DNA of 21,808 bases. Origin: a virus. Under the pieces are notes generated by a model. The model was not told the origin of the DNA. It made no database searches and saw only the letters and a program-made list of their open reading frames with translations. The stretch is taken from IMG/VR virus record IMGVR_UViG_3300031841_003734, positions 1-21,808 of that record. One strand, given 5' to 3'. Of the stretch, positions 11,553 through 19,049 are shown piece by piece (position 1 is the stretch's first letter; every line of letters starts with the position of its first letter). A program made the position numbers and the translations under genes.

Positions 11553-11581
11553 TGGCGCTTCCCCCCTCGACACCGTATACT
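11553..11581 (+). promoter_or_regulatory. Promoter-like element P4
   Basis: TGGCGC (11553-11558), 17-base spacer ending in CGACACCG as in P2 and P3, then TATACT (11576-11581). Downstream is GTATACTGTATAC, a 13-base palindrome covering the -10 box, a good place for a repressor. It lies two bases after the ParB-like gene stop and precedes the gene at 11609. A short hairpin GGGA/TCCC follows in the leader. Confidence 0.65.
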
Positions 11582-11608
11582 GTATACAGCAACCAGGGAG
11601 CGTTCCCA

Positions 11609-11809
11609 ATGCAAATCCGACTCATCCCCCCTTTCAACCGTCGCAAGCCCAAGTGGTCCGTCGCTACCTTCGTCAAGGATCCGATCATGTGCTCCTGGAA
11701 GGAAGCTAAGCGCAAACGCTTCGCTGACGCCGCCGAGGCTCGCGCCTTCGCCGAACAACTCGCCGCTAAAAACAACGCCGAAATCATCGAAGTCGCACCG
11801 GTACGTTGA
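11609..11809 (+). CDS. Small basic hypothetical protein (66 aa)
   Basis: The ATG at 11609 follows P4 and a leader with GGGAGCG. The product is basic at first (F-N-R-R-K-P-K-W-S-V-A-T-F-V-K-D-P, W-K-E-A-K-R-K-R-F) then helical (A-D-A-A-E-A-R-A-F-A-E-Q-L-A-A-K-N-N-A). No known family. It is the only gene between P4 and the intrinsic terminator at 11833, so it may be expressed alone. Its TGA overlaps the TTG start of the next gene (TTGA). Confidence 0.7.
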   Translation: MQIRLIPPFNRRKPKWSVATFVKDPIMCSWKEAKRKRFADAAEARAFAEQLAAKNNAEIIEVAPVR

Positions 11810-12585
11810 GACAGCAGTTAATCGACATCCTCGCCCCTTTACCTAGGGGCTTTTTTGTTGCTACATCGGGCGGCATCGATTCCTCCGCTTTAGTCGTAGC
11901 CGCCGTCGTAGCAGGCAAATCTCCTCAAGTCGTCTCCTTCACCTTCGATGACTTCGAGTCAGACGACTTCCAAAGGGCTAAGCGTCTTGCCGATCATTTC
12001 CACTGCTCTTTTCAACCAGTTCGGTTGCCCTCCGATTCTCAGCTGATCCTCTCCTCTGTTCGCTGTCTCATCCGTCAATACAAGCTCAGCAAGAAGGCTC
12101 GTATTGAATGTGCCTTCCCCTTCCTTCACATGGCGAAGGCTTTAAGGTCTCAAACCCTCGTTACAGGCCTCTGCGCTGATGGACATTTCGGACTCTCTAA
12201 AAAGGCAATGATTCACTACAGGTATCCCCAAAGCAAGTTCGATCAGTTCCGCAATGAATACTTCGCCAACCCTGATGCGGGAGGGAGGCAAGGCATACAA
12301 AAGATCTGCAACACTTATGACGTAAATCTTTCAAATCCTTACCTGCACTCAAGCATCTTCTCTCTGCTGCATGGGCGCTCTTGGGATGAGCTAAACAAAC
12401 CCCGTCAAAAAGAGGCGATCCGTTCCGCCTTCCCTGAGCTCGATTCCCTAAACCTCCCACGCCATACCAATCTTCAGCTCGGTGATTCAAAAATCGCCGA
12501 ACGTCTAGGCACCATTGCGATGGCGGCTGTCCCAGGTTCAAACTCCCCTGTCGGGGCTTACAACCAAATCAGAAAGCAACGATGA
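11806..12585 (+). CDS. Asparagine-synthetase-like PP-loop ATP-dependent amidotransferase (stand-alone)
   Basis: The protein is 259 residues from TTG 11806. The PP-loop S-G-G-I-D-S-S (21-27) follows a hydrophobic strand G-F-F-V-A-T. Further AsnB-type marks are V-V-S-F-T-F-D-D-F-E-S-D-D (42-54), P-F-L-H-M-A-K (105-111), and V-T-G-L-C-A-D-G-H-F-G-L-S-K-K (119-133), equivalent to the S-G-x-G-A-D-E-L-F-G motif of asparagine synthetase. There is no N-terminal glutaminase domain, so ammonia would come from solution or another protein. PP-loop enzymes adenylate a carboxyl or amide group for attack by a nucleophile. It overlaps the C5-methyltransferase gene by four bases. I propose it amidates a carboxymethylated DNA base. 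Alternatives: modification of a nucleotide or a QueC-like role, but QueC Cys ligands are not seen. A terminator lies in codons 10-17. Confidence 0.78.
   Translation: MRQQLIDILAPLPRGFFVATSGGIDSSALVVAAVVAGKSPQVVSFTFDDFESDDFQRAKRLADHFHCSFQPVRLPSDSQLILSSVRCLIRQYKLSKKARIECAFPFLHMAKALRSQTLVTGLCADGHFGLSKKAMIHYRYPQSKFDQFRNEYFANPDAGGRQGIQKICNTYDVNLSNPYLHSSIFSLLHGRSWDELNKPRQKEAIRSAFPELDSLNLPRHTNLQLGDSKIAERLGTIAMAAVPGSNSPVGAYNQIRKQR
11833..11856 (+). terminator. Intrinsic terminator inside the 5' end of the PP-loop gene
   Basis: GCCCCT (11833-11838) pairs perfectly with AGGGGC (11845-11850) around a six-base loop, followed by TTTTTT (11851-11856). This is a classic Rho-independent terminator. It lies in the codons for L-A-P-L-P-R-G-F-F, ahead of the PP-loop motif, so the coding sequence cannot start below it. 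Termination would separate the early genes from the modification and packaging genes unless ribosomes or an antiterminator prevent it. Confidence 0.7.
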
Positions 12586-13664
12586 AACCGCCTTACATCG
12601 TCCCGTCGATGGCACACATCGCGGCCCTTCCCTGGAACGGCTACACCGTTGCCTCTACCTTCTCCGGCGCTGGTGGCTCTTGCCTTGGTTACAGAATGGC
12701 TGGCTATCGCGTCGCCTATGCCCTCGAGTTCGTAGCCGAAGCACAACGCTGCTACAAAGCAAACCATCCAAACAGCTACCTCGACGGCACCGATATAAGA
12801 CAGCTTCAGCCTGAGCAGCTCCTACAACGCGCAGGCATCAAGCGCGGTCAGCTAGACATCCTCGATGGATCCCCTCCCTGTTCTGCTTTCTCTACCGCAG
12901 GAAAGCGTGAAGAAGGCTGGGGCAAAGTCAAGGCATACTCCGATCGAGCACAACGCGTTGATGATCTCTTCTATGAATACGCTCGCATCCTGCAAGGCGT
13001 ACAGCCAAAGGTCTTCGTCGCAGAAAATGTCAGCGGCCTCGTAAAGGGAACCGCTAAGGGTTACTTCAAGCGCATCCTTCAAGCCCTTAAAGACTGCGGC
13101 TATGAAGTCTCTTGCCGCGTCTTAGACGCTCGCTGGCTAGGTGTCCCCCAAATGCGCAAACGCACCATCTTCGTCGGAGTCCGCAAAGATCTCGGCTTGC
13201 CTCCCGCGCATCCCAAGCCCTTCCCCTACACCTATAACGTCGGCGATGCTCTCCTAACACCCCCGCCTGACACCACCGCAAAATGGCTTAAACAAGACAC
13301 TGAGACCTACCGCTTCTGGTCGCAAACAAAAGCAGGCGACAACCTAGGTAACACCTGTAAGCGCCTCACCGGCAAAAACAGCTTTCTCACTCACTGCAAG
13401 CAATCGCCCCGTCTCCCCGCAAACACCATTACGCAAGGCACTCAGCAGCTCTATCACTGGACAGAGCCCCGAACCCTTACCCTCGGTGAATTACGACGCA
13501 TCGGCGGCTTCCCCGACGATTTCGAGCTCACCGGCTCTTTCTCTCAACAATGGGAGCGTATTGGGCGTGCAGTCCCGCCTTTAATGATGGCTGAGGTTGC
13601 TAAAACTATTGAAAGAGAAATCCTGAGAAAAATCGGTGGAGATTCCAGCGAGTTGGACATTTGA
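12582..13664 (+). CDS. Cytosine-C5 DNA methyltransferase family enzyme with Arg in motif X, candidate carboxymethyltransferase
   Basis: The protein is 360 residues. Motif I is F-S-G-A-G-G-S-C-L-G (27-36), motif IV G-S-P-P-C-S-A-F-S with catalytic Cys100, motif VI E-N-V (148-150), motif VIII Q-M-R-K-R (190-194), and motif X I-G-R-A-V-P-P (327-333). The region about 200-300 is the target recognition part. Such enzymes attack C6 of cytosine by the Cys and transfer the group from SAM to C5. Motif X usually reads G-N-x-V, and here the Asn is Arg (residue 329, codon 13566-13568). This Asn lines the cofactor pocket near the transferred group; from memory, changing it to Lys in M.MpeI allows use of carboxy-SAM. 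The adjoining CmoA-like gene makes such a cofactor plausible. No restriction enzyme gene is nearby, so protection against host defence is the likely role. Confidence 0.93.
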   Translation: MKPPYIVPSMAHIAALPWNGYTVASTFSGAGGSCLGYRMAGYRVAYALEFVAEAQRCYKANHPNSYLDGTDIRQLQPEQLLQRAGIKRGQLDILDGSPPCSAFSTAGKREEGWGKVKAYSDRAQRVDDLFYEYARILQGVQPKVFVAENVSGLVKGTAKGYFKRILQALKDCGYEVSCRVLDARWLGVPQMRKRTIFVGVRKDLGLPPAHPKPFPYTYNVGDALLTPPPDTTAKWLKQDTETYRFWSQTKAGDNLGNTCKRLTGKNSFLTHCKQSPRLPANTITQGTQQLYHWTEPRTLTLGELRRIGGFPDDFELTGSFSQQWERIGRAVPPLMMAEVAKTIEREILRKIGGDSSELDI

Positions 13665-14289
13665 AACCTCTGAAGTAGCCAAAGGGTTCGACAACCACGT
13701 TCGTGAACAGCTCCCTTGGTACGACTTAGCAACAAACGCAATCACTCATATCGCAAGGCATTACATCCCTCAAAACGGCCTCGTCTATGACATCGGCTGC
13801 GCTACCGGAAATGTCGGGCGCAACCTCAGCGATACCCTCGAAGCTCGCAAGGCTCGTCTCGTAGGCATCGATCCTTCCGATGAAATGCGAAAGCTCTATG
13901 ACGCACCAGGCATCTTCATCTGCTCTAAAGCTGAGGACTATCAATATGAACCCTTTGATCTAGGCATCCTTTTCCTCGCTCTAATGTTCGTTGAACCGAG
14001 CAAACGTGTCTCTTACATGGCAGCTCTTTACGAAAACTGCAAGCCCGGTGGTGCCATCATCCTCTTCGATAAACTCGAGCCCACCCAGGGTTACCTAGGA
14101 ACAATCATGTACCGCTTGACCCTCGCAGGTAAATATCAGGCCGGTGTTAACGCTCAAGAGATCATTGACAAAGAGCTCTCCCTTGCTGGCGTGCAAAGGC
14201 CAATATCATTGAAACAGCTCCCATGCTTCCCCTATCAGTGGTTCAAATTTGGTGATTTCGCTGGTTACATCCTCGAGAAACCAATCTGA
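13636..14289 (+). CDS. CmoA-like SAM-dependent enzyme, candidate carboxy-SAM synthase
   Basis: The protein is 217 residues from GTG 13636, which overlaps the methyltransferase end by 29 bases. The Rossmann motif I is V-Y-D-I-G-C-A-T-G (50-58). The stretch V-A-K-G-F-D...Y-I-P-Q-N-G-L-V-Y-D-I-G-C matches E. coli CmoA (remembered as V-A-E-V-F-P...F-V-Q-P-G-T-Q-V-Y-D-L-G-C) in spacing, F-V-E-P-S-K-R matches F-L-E-P-S-E-R, K-P-G-G-A-I-I-L matches N-P-G-G-A-L-V-L, and the end W-F-K-F-G-D matches the C-terminal W-F-Q-C-F-N-F-G. CmoA uses prephenate to carboxylate SAM, normally for tRNA U34 modification. It is about 30 residues shorter than CmoA, and the counterpart of CmoA Arg199 is not evident, so substrate is unproven. 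A plain type-11 methyltransferase is the alternative. Its stop overlaps the TerS ATG. Confidence 0.75.
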   Translation: MEIPASWTFETSEVAKGFDNHVREQLPWYDLATNAITHIARHYIPQNGLVYDIGCATGNVGRNLSDTLEARKARLVGIDPSDEMRKLYDAPGIFICSKAEDYQYEPFDLGILFLALMFVEPSKRVSYMAALYENCKPGGAIILFDKLEPTQGYLGTIMYRLTLAGKYQAGVNAQEIIDKELSLAGVQRPISLKQLPCFPYQWFKFGDFAGYILEKPI

Positions 14290-14606
14290 TGGCTAAGTCA
14301 ACCAAAATCGAAAAAGACATGCGGGTCAACCGCGTTGCTCGCCTCTTGTCGAACGGCGCGGTCAGATCTGAAATTTGTCAATACGCGGCCAACGAGTGGG
14401 GGACGAGCGACCGGCAAACAGATCGCTATATCGCCGAAGCTAGGGACTTGATTCGTGCCGACTGGGAAGTTGACCGGCGCACCTTCACGGCGGAGATCCT
14501 CGCTCAGCTAGCCAGTATCCAAAAAGAAGCCCGCAAGCAGGGCAACCTCAACGTGGCCCTTGGTTGCGTAAATCAGGCCGCTAGAGTCGCACGGCTTTTT
14601 GAATGA
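14289..14606 (+). CDS. terS: Probable terminase small subunit
   Basis: The protein is 105 residues with a likely N-terminal DNA-binding part (R-V-N-R-V-A-R-L-L-S-N-G-A-V-R-S-E-I-C-Q-Y-A-A-N-E-W-G-T-S-D-R-Q-T-D-R-Y-I-A-E-A-R) that fits an HTH, then a helical oligomerisation region (Q-L-A-S-I-Q-K-E-A-R-K-Q-G-N-L-N-V-A-L-G-C-V-N-Q-A-A-R). The second half, a helix ending in A-A-R-V-A-R-L-F, is common in small terminases. It would recognise the packaging site and recruit TerL. The ATG overlaps the previous TGA and the stop overlaps the TerL ATG. Assignment rests on size, HTH and position. Confidence 0.8.
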   Translation: MAKSTKIEKDMRVNRVARLLSNGAVRSEICQYAANEWGTSDRQTDRYIAEARDLIRADWEVDRRTFTAEILAQLASIQKEARKQGNLNVALGCVNQAARVARLFE

Positions 14607-15928
14607 GCATCCTCGCCTCTGTCCCCGGTGGTTCGATCCTCTCTGCGATCGAGTCGGCAGCGCCTTTCACAGAGGCAGACTTAAGGAGCTATGTCGACGG
14701 CTTAGCCGAAGGGCTTACAGGTCCGCAGCGCGAAGTTTGGGAGTCGCAGCAACGCTTCAAACTGCTCTGTTCCGGTCGTCGTTTCGGCAAGACCTATCTC
14801 TGCATCACGCGGTTGATCTGCTGGGCGATGGAAAAGCCTGGCAGTCTTTGCTGGTACGTCACCGCCAACTACCGAATGGCGAAGCAGATTGCGTGGCGGC
14901 AGCTTAAGGCGATGGCCCCTGAGGAGCTCGTCGTGAAACGCAACGAGTCTGACTTGTCGATCGAGTTTGCTAACGGCAGCCTGATCGCTTTACGCGGTGC
15001 CGATAACGAAGACAGCCTGCGAGGTGTAAGCCTCTCTGCGCTTGTGATCGATGAGGCCGCTTACGTCAAGCAGACCGCGTGGGAGATGGTCCTGCGTCCT
15101 GCCTTGTCGGATCAGAACGGCCCTGCCTGGTTCATTACGACTCCTGCAGGGCTCAACTGGTTTCACGACCTGTGGGAGCAGGCACAAGAGCAAAGCGATT
15201 GGAGCACTTTTAGCTTTACGACGATTCAGGGCGGGAACGTCTCCGCCGAAGAGATTGAGGCCGCTCGTAACACGCTCGATGACCGAACCTTCCGGCAGGA
15301 ATATCTAGCAAGCTTTGAGACGCTCTCCGGTCGTGTCTACCCCGGCTTCGACGACGAAAATATCAGCGAAGACGTACACGATGTCGGCGGTCCGATTTAC
15401 TGGGGCACTGATTTCAACGTCAGCATCATGGCGGGCGTTATCGGTAGCCGGGTCGGAGATACTCTGCATATTTGGGATGAGCTTGCAGTCAAGCAGTCCA
15501 ATACCGATGAGGTCTGCGCGATGCTGAAGGCTCGCTACCCGGATCGACAAATCATTGCTTACCCAGACCCGACGGGATCGGCTCGCAAAACGTCTTCCGC
15601 AGGCAGGACCGATCACGACATCATCCGTCGTGCCGGGTTTAGCTGTATCAGCCCGAAAGCGCCATGGTCTGTTAAAGATAAAATCAACGCGACAAACTGG
15701 ATGATCCGAACTGCTAAGGGAAGCATCCGACTGTTTATTCACCCGCGTTGTAAGCACACAATCAAGGCCCTTAAAAACGTGACCTTCAAGCAAGGCGCAG
15801 AAGATTATGTGATTGACAAGTCAGCGAATATCGAGCACTGGACTGATGGCCTAGGTTATTTAGTGCTGGGTGCATTTAATCCTTTGCACGAGCGTGCTGG
15901 AAGAGGCACCGGCATTAGGCTTTACTAA
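14603..15928 (+). CDS. terL: Terminase large subunit
   Basis: The protein is 441 residues. Walker A-type S-G-R-R-F-G-K-T (57-64), Walker B V-I-D-E-A-A-Y (147-153) with the catalytic Glu, and the coupling motif T-T-P (about 178-180) form the ATPase. The nuclease domain begins with W-G-T-D-F-N-V (266-272), has Y-P-D-P-T-G-S and ends with an H-W-T-D-G-L-G-Y-L motif carrying its metal-binding Asp. TerL packages DNA into the prohead and cuts concatemers. It is followed after 26 bases by the portal gene. Confidence 0.95.
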   Translation: MSILASVPGGSILSAIESAAPFTEADLRSYVDGLAEGLTGPQREVWESQQRFKLLCSGRRFGKTYLCITRLICWAMEKPGSLCWYVTANYRMAKQIAWRQLKAMAPEELVVKRNESDLSIEFANGSLIALRGADNEDSLRGVSLSALVIDEAAYVKQTAWEMVLRPALSDQNGPAWFITTPAGLNWFHDLWEQAQEQSDWSTFSFTTIQGGNVSAEEIEAARNTLDDRTFRQEYLASFETLSGRVYPGFDDENISEDVHDVGGPIYWGTDFNVSIMAGVIGSRVGDTLHIWDELAVKQSNTDEVCAMLKARYPDRQIIAYPDPTGSARKTSSAGRTDHDIIRRAGFSCISPKAPWSVKDKINATNWMIRTAKGSIRLFIHPRCKHTIKALKNVTFKQGAEDYVIDKSANIEHWTDGLGYLVLGAFNPLHERAGRGTGIRLY

Positions 15929-15954
15929 ACTGCAAGAATCGGCGGGGCAAGCAA

Positions 15955-17406
15955 GTGTATTCAGGATTTTCCGGCGGTCGTCAGCGTGTAGGCAACGTCA
16001 CGCAGGTTAATGACCCGAATACAGCTTGGATGAATATGGAACCCCACTGGGGGTTGATTGAGCACCTGTTAGGTGGGACGTACAAAATCAGGAAAGGGCA
16101 TAGAAAGTATTTGCCGCAGGAACCCCGTGAGCTTGACGAGTCTTACGACAACAGGCTGCAGCGATCTGTGCTTGCTCCTTATTACGTCCGGTTGGAGCGG
16201 ATGCTGGCAGGGATGCTTACTCGCAAGCCTGTTCGTTTAGACGACGTTTCAGATCAAGTTCGGGAGCAGCTATTTGATGTCGATTTGCAGGGCAACGATC
16301 TACAGACGTGGTTGTTCTCCGTAGCCAGGGTTTGTATCCGTTATGGGCACGTTGGTGTTCTTGTCGACGCCCCGCGAGCCGGGGAGAACGGCAGGCCCTA
16401 TTGGGCGACATATGACCCTAGGTCGATCCTTGGTTGGCGCTCTGAAATTAAAGACGGCAAGCAACAGCTAACGCAATTGCGTCTTGCAGAGAAAGTTCTT
16501 GTACCTGACGGTCTTTATGGGGAGAAGGAAGTTGAGCAGGTTCGTGTCTTAACACCCGGTGCATTCGAAATTCACCGAAAGGATGCCAAAGGCGACTTTC
16601 GGGTTGTAGAGGACGGCACGACGAGCTTGTCCCAGATCCCATTTAGTGTTGCCTACTCGAACAGACTCGGACTGCTCGAATCGCTGCCACCTTTGGCCGA
16701 TATTGCTGAGCTGAACTTACAGCACTATCAAGTCCAGTCCGATCTCTCGAATCAGCTACACATCAGCGCGGTTCCGATGCTCGCCTTGTTCGGCTTCCCA
16801 GCCGCGTCTGAAGAGATTAGTGCGGGGCCTGGTGAAGCGATGGCTTTGCCTGAAGGCAGCGACGCAAAATACATCGAGCCTGCGGGTAACAGTTATGACG
16901 CGCAGTTCCGTCGTCTTGAGCAGATCGCCTCGCAGATCAACGAGCTTGGCCTTGCTGCAGTTCTTGGCGCAAAGCTAGTCGGCGAAACGGCAGAGGCAAA
17001 GCGAATCGACCGGAGTCAAGGCGACAGCACAATGATGGTCGTCGCCCAGCAGATGCAGGACATGATCGACAATTGCCTGCGATTCCACGCGGAGTATCTC
17101 GGCGAACGCAACCCAGGAAGCTCTCTTGTCAATCGGGACTTCATGGGGATGCGACTTGATCCTCAAGAGATTCAGGCCCTTCTGCAGCTTTACACTGCCG
17201 GAACGATTACACAGGAAACGCTCTTGTTGCAGCTCGAGGCAGGCGAAGTCTTAGGCGATAACTTCGACGTTGAGCAGGAGATTGAGGCGACGCAATCAGG
17301 GGGTCTTATTGAGACCGAGCAACCGGAAGAGCCTGAGCCGGTAGCGCCACCTGAGATGCCTGAAGACCCAGCGGAATCCCTCGACGATTCAGAGAGCCCT
17401 AGCTGA
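15955..17406 (+). CDS. Portal protein (DUF4055-like)
   Basis: The protein is 483 residues from GTG 15955. The start has no strong ribosome binding site; ATG 16030 or 16036 are alternatives, but residues 1-30 look natural. It contains Y-D-N-R-L-Q-R-S-V-L-A-P-Y-Y-V-R-L-E-R-M-L-A-G-M-L-T-R-K-P-V, the region A-R-V-C-I-R-Y-G-H-V-G-V-L-V-D, Y-D-P-R-S-I-L-G-W-R, a helical region with L-E-Q-I-A-S-Q-I-N-E-L-G-L and R-I-D-R-S-Q-G-D-S-T-M, and an acidic Pro-rich tail. This is the arrangement of DUF4055 portal proteins, which form the dodecameric vertex channel. Position between TerL and a gp7-like head protein confirms it. Confidence 0.9.
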   Translation: MYSGFSGGRQRVGNVTQVNDPNTAWMNMEPHWGLIEHLLGGTYKIRKGHRKYLPQEPRELDESYDNRLQRSVLAPYYVRLERMLAGMLTRKPVRLDDVSDQVREQLFDVDLQGNDLQTWLFSVARVCIRYGHVGVLVDAPRAGENGRPYWATYDPRSILGWRSEIKDGKQQLTQLRLAEKVLVPDGLYGEKEVEQVRVLTPGAFEIHRKDAKGDFRVVEDGTTSLSQIPFSVAYSNRLGLLESLPPLADIAELNLQHYQVQSDLSNQLHISAVPMLALFGFPAASEEISAGPGEAMALPEGSDAKYIEPAGNSYDAQFRRLEQIASQINELGLAAVLGAKLVGETAEAKRIDRSQGDSTMMVVAQQMQDMIDNCLRFHAEYLGERNPGSSLVNRDFMGMRLDPQEIQALLQLYTAGTITQETLLLQLEAGEVLGDNFDVEQEIEATQSGGLIETEQPEEPEPVAPPEMPEDPAESLDDSESPS

Positions 17407-17687
17407 TGTTTTGGCATCGTCGGCCTAAGAAGGACAATCCGATGGACCGCAAGCAATTGCTCTATTACGTCCAACAGGAGGTAGGTGAAGATACTTTTGC
17501 TTTGGTGCGATTAACTTGGTTTGCAGAGGGCAAGCCAATCGGAGTCGTTGAAACCAAGATCAGCGACAACCGTGAAGATTTAATCCCCGAGTTTGCCGAG
17601 ATCGTTGGCGAAGCATTGCGTGGAGGCGCTGATGTTTCGATCATGTGCCCAGAGGAGGCAGAGGCGCTAGGAATCAAAGACCCATGA
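17406..17687 (+). CDS. Small hypothetical protein between portal and head protein (93 aa)
   Basis: ATG 17406 overlaps the portal TGA; ATG 17442 has a better AAGG upstream and would begin M-D-R-K-Q-L-L-Y-Y-V. The product is V-Q-Q-E-V-G-E-D-T-F-A-L-V-R-L-T-W-F, a beta segment with K-P-I-G-V-V-E-T-K-I-S and a helix-rich C-terminal half. No family recognised. Four-base overlap with the next gene. Confidence 0.65.
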   Translation: MFWHRRPKKDNPMDRKQLLYYVQQEVGEDTFALVRLTWFAEGKPIGVVETKISDNREDLIPEFAEIVGEALRGGADVSIMCPEEAEALGIKDP

Positions 17688-18871
17688 GTGAGCCTGAAGC
17701 CTTTTACCGTCAAGCGATTGACCTGAATCGTTACAGCAATTACGTTGCGCTGAACGTAATGCGGGCATACAACGACATCGTTATTGATGCGACCCGCAAG
17801 CTTAGTGATATTGGATCTTTGAATCCACGGGAGGCGGCACGTCTTAACGCCTTGCTTGTTCAAACTGCCGAAAGCCTGCAGACATGGGCGGGTGACAGCA
17901 GTATCTACTTGACTCAAGAGCTTGGCGGCTTGGCCCAATTAGAGCGTGATTTTGTCAACGGTCAGCTCAAAAAAGTGCTTAGGCCTGACATCGCAGAGAC
18001 GCTTAAAACCGTTGAGATCACGCCAGATTTTGCCCGAGCGGTTGTGATGTCTGACCCGACTGACATCAGCGCGGCAGTATTGCAGCCAAGCCTTCAACAG
18101 CAAGTTGCCGGAATCTCTCCTGGCTTGGGGACTTTAAATGCAGCTAAGGGATCGGCGTTGATCTTCCCTAACGGCAAAAATCTAAACACCTCGTTCAGGC
18201 AGCTCGCCGAATCGTCAGCCGCCAAGTTTCGAAAAACTGTTCAGAACGGAATGCTGACAGGCGAAAATATGCGAGACATGCTGAAGCGCCTTAGAGGTGA
18301 GCTGCGGTTTGCCGATCCTTCTGACATTAAAAGAACCTTGGCGAAGGGCGGCGAATTGACCACGTTGGCGGATTCGCAGATCCGAGCATTGATCAGAACT
18401 GCTGTGACGCAGATGACGACCAATGTTGATCGTGAGTTCTATGCGGCAAATAGCGATGTGATCGAGGCTTACCGCTACCGTGCCGTGCTTGATCTTAAGA
18501 CGACACCCATTTGTCAATCGCTTGACGGGAAGGTGTTCAAGTTCGGGAAGGGGCCAGAGCCACCGCAGCATTTCGGCTGTCGGTCTCGAATTATTTTCAT
18601 CACGAAAGCCGAGGCAGAGGGTGACGTTCAGCAGCGCGGTAAGCGTGCCGCCTTGGGTGGAATGGTCCCTGTCGATACGTCTTATGGGAAATGGCTTGCG
18701 GGTTTGTCGGCGGAACAGCAAGACCAGGCGCTAGGGGGCAAAGGCAAGGGCAACCTGTTTCGGCGGCTTGTAGAGAAAGAAGGCGGCGATAAAGCGATCA
18801 GCAAGTTTGTTTCCGCTGACGGGGCGACGCTAACTTTGAAAGACCTACAACGAAGGTACGGTGCCACTTAA
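17684..18871 (+). CDS. Minor head protein, SPP1 gp7 / Mu F-like
   Basis: The protein is 395 residues from ATG 17684, which overlaps the previous TGA. The N-terminal region is helical. The C-terminal half has the family's domain: I-R-A-L-I-R-T-A-V-T-Q-M-T-T, V-I-E-A-Y-R-Y-R-A-V-L-D-L-K-T-T-P-I-C-Q-S-L-D-G-K-V-F, and P-P-Q-H-F-G-C-R-S-R-I. The Cys and His residues in C-Q-x-L-D and H-F-G-C are typical. Members associate with the portal inside the head and take part in head assembly or DNA ejection. The order portal, gp7-like, scaffold, capsid is common in siphoviruses. Confidence 0.88.
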   Translation: MSEPEAFYRQAIDLNRYSNYVALNVMRAYNDIVIDATRKLSDIGSLNPREAARLNALLVQTAESLQTWAGDSSIYLTQELGGLAQLERDFVNGQLKKVLRPDIAETLKTVEITPDFARAVVMSDPTDISAAVLQPSLQQQVAGISPGLGTLNAAKGSALIFPNGKNLNTSFRQLAESSAAKFRKTVQNGMLTGENMRDMLKRLRGELRFADPSDIKRTLAKGGELTTLADSQIRALIRTAVTQMTTNVDREFYAANSDVIEAYRYRAVLDLKTTPICQSLDGKVFKFGKGPEPPQHFGCRSRIIFITKAEAEGDVQQRGKRAALGGMVPVDTSYGKWLAGLSAEQQDQALGGKGKGNLFRRLVEKEGGDKAISKFVSADGATLTLKDLQRRYGAT

Positions 18872-19001
18872 AAAGGGGAGCGGTCGGCAAGTTATCTCCG
18901 AAAATATCCGCAGGCTGATTAAAGAAGGCAAGAGCCGTTCACAGGCGGCGGCGATTGCGTTTAAGGAAGCGGGAAAGCGTCGCAAGCGAAAGCGGAAATG
19001 A
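18861..19001 (+). CDS. Tiny basic protein (46 aa)
   Basis: GTG 18861 with GAAGG upstream, overlapping the previous gene by 11 bases. The product begins M-P-L-K-K-G-S-G-R-Q-V-I-S-E-N-I-R-R-L-I-K-E-G-K-S-R-S-Q-A-A-A-I-A-F and ends in a run of Lys and Arg. It matches a widespread phage small protein (L-K-K-G-x-S-x-x-x-I-S-x-N-I-x-x-L-x-x-x-G-x-x-x-x-Q-A-x-A-I-A) of unknown role that usually lies near the head genes. Confidence 0.75.
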   Translation: MPLKKGSGRQVISENIRRLIKEGKSRSQAAAIAFKEAGKRRKRKRK

Positions 19002-19049
19002 CCGACTGAGTTCGTCGCGTTAGTCTTAGTTCGGTGTCGCTGTAATTCA

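Noticed and set aside
11806-12585. PP-loop protein as QueC of the deazaguanine pathway
   Set aside because: The QueC zinc-binding Cys cluster is not visible, no other deazaguanine genes are near, and the A-D-G-H-F-G segment is closer to asparagine synthetase.
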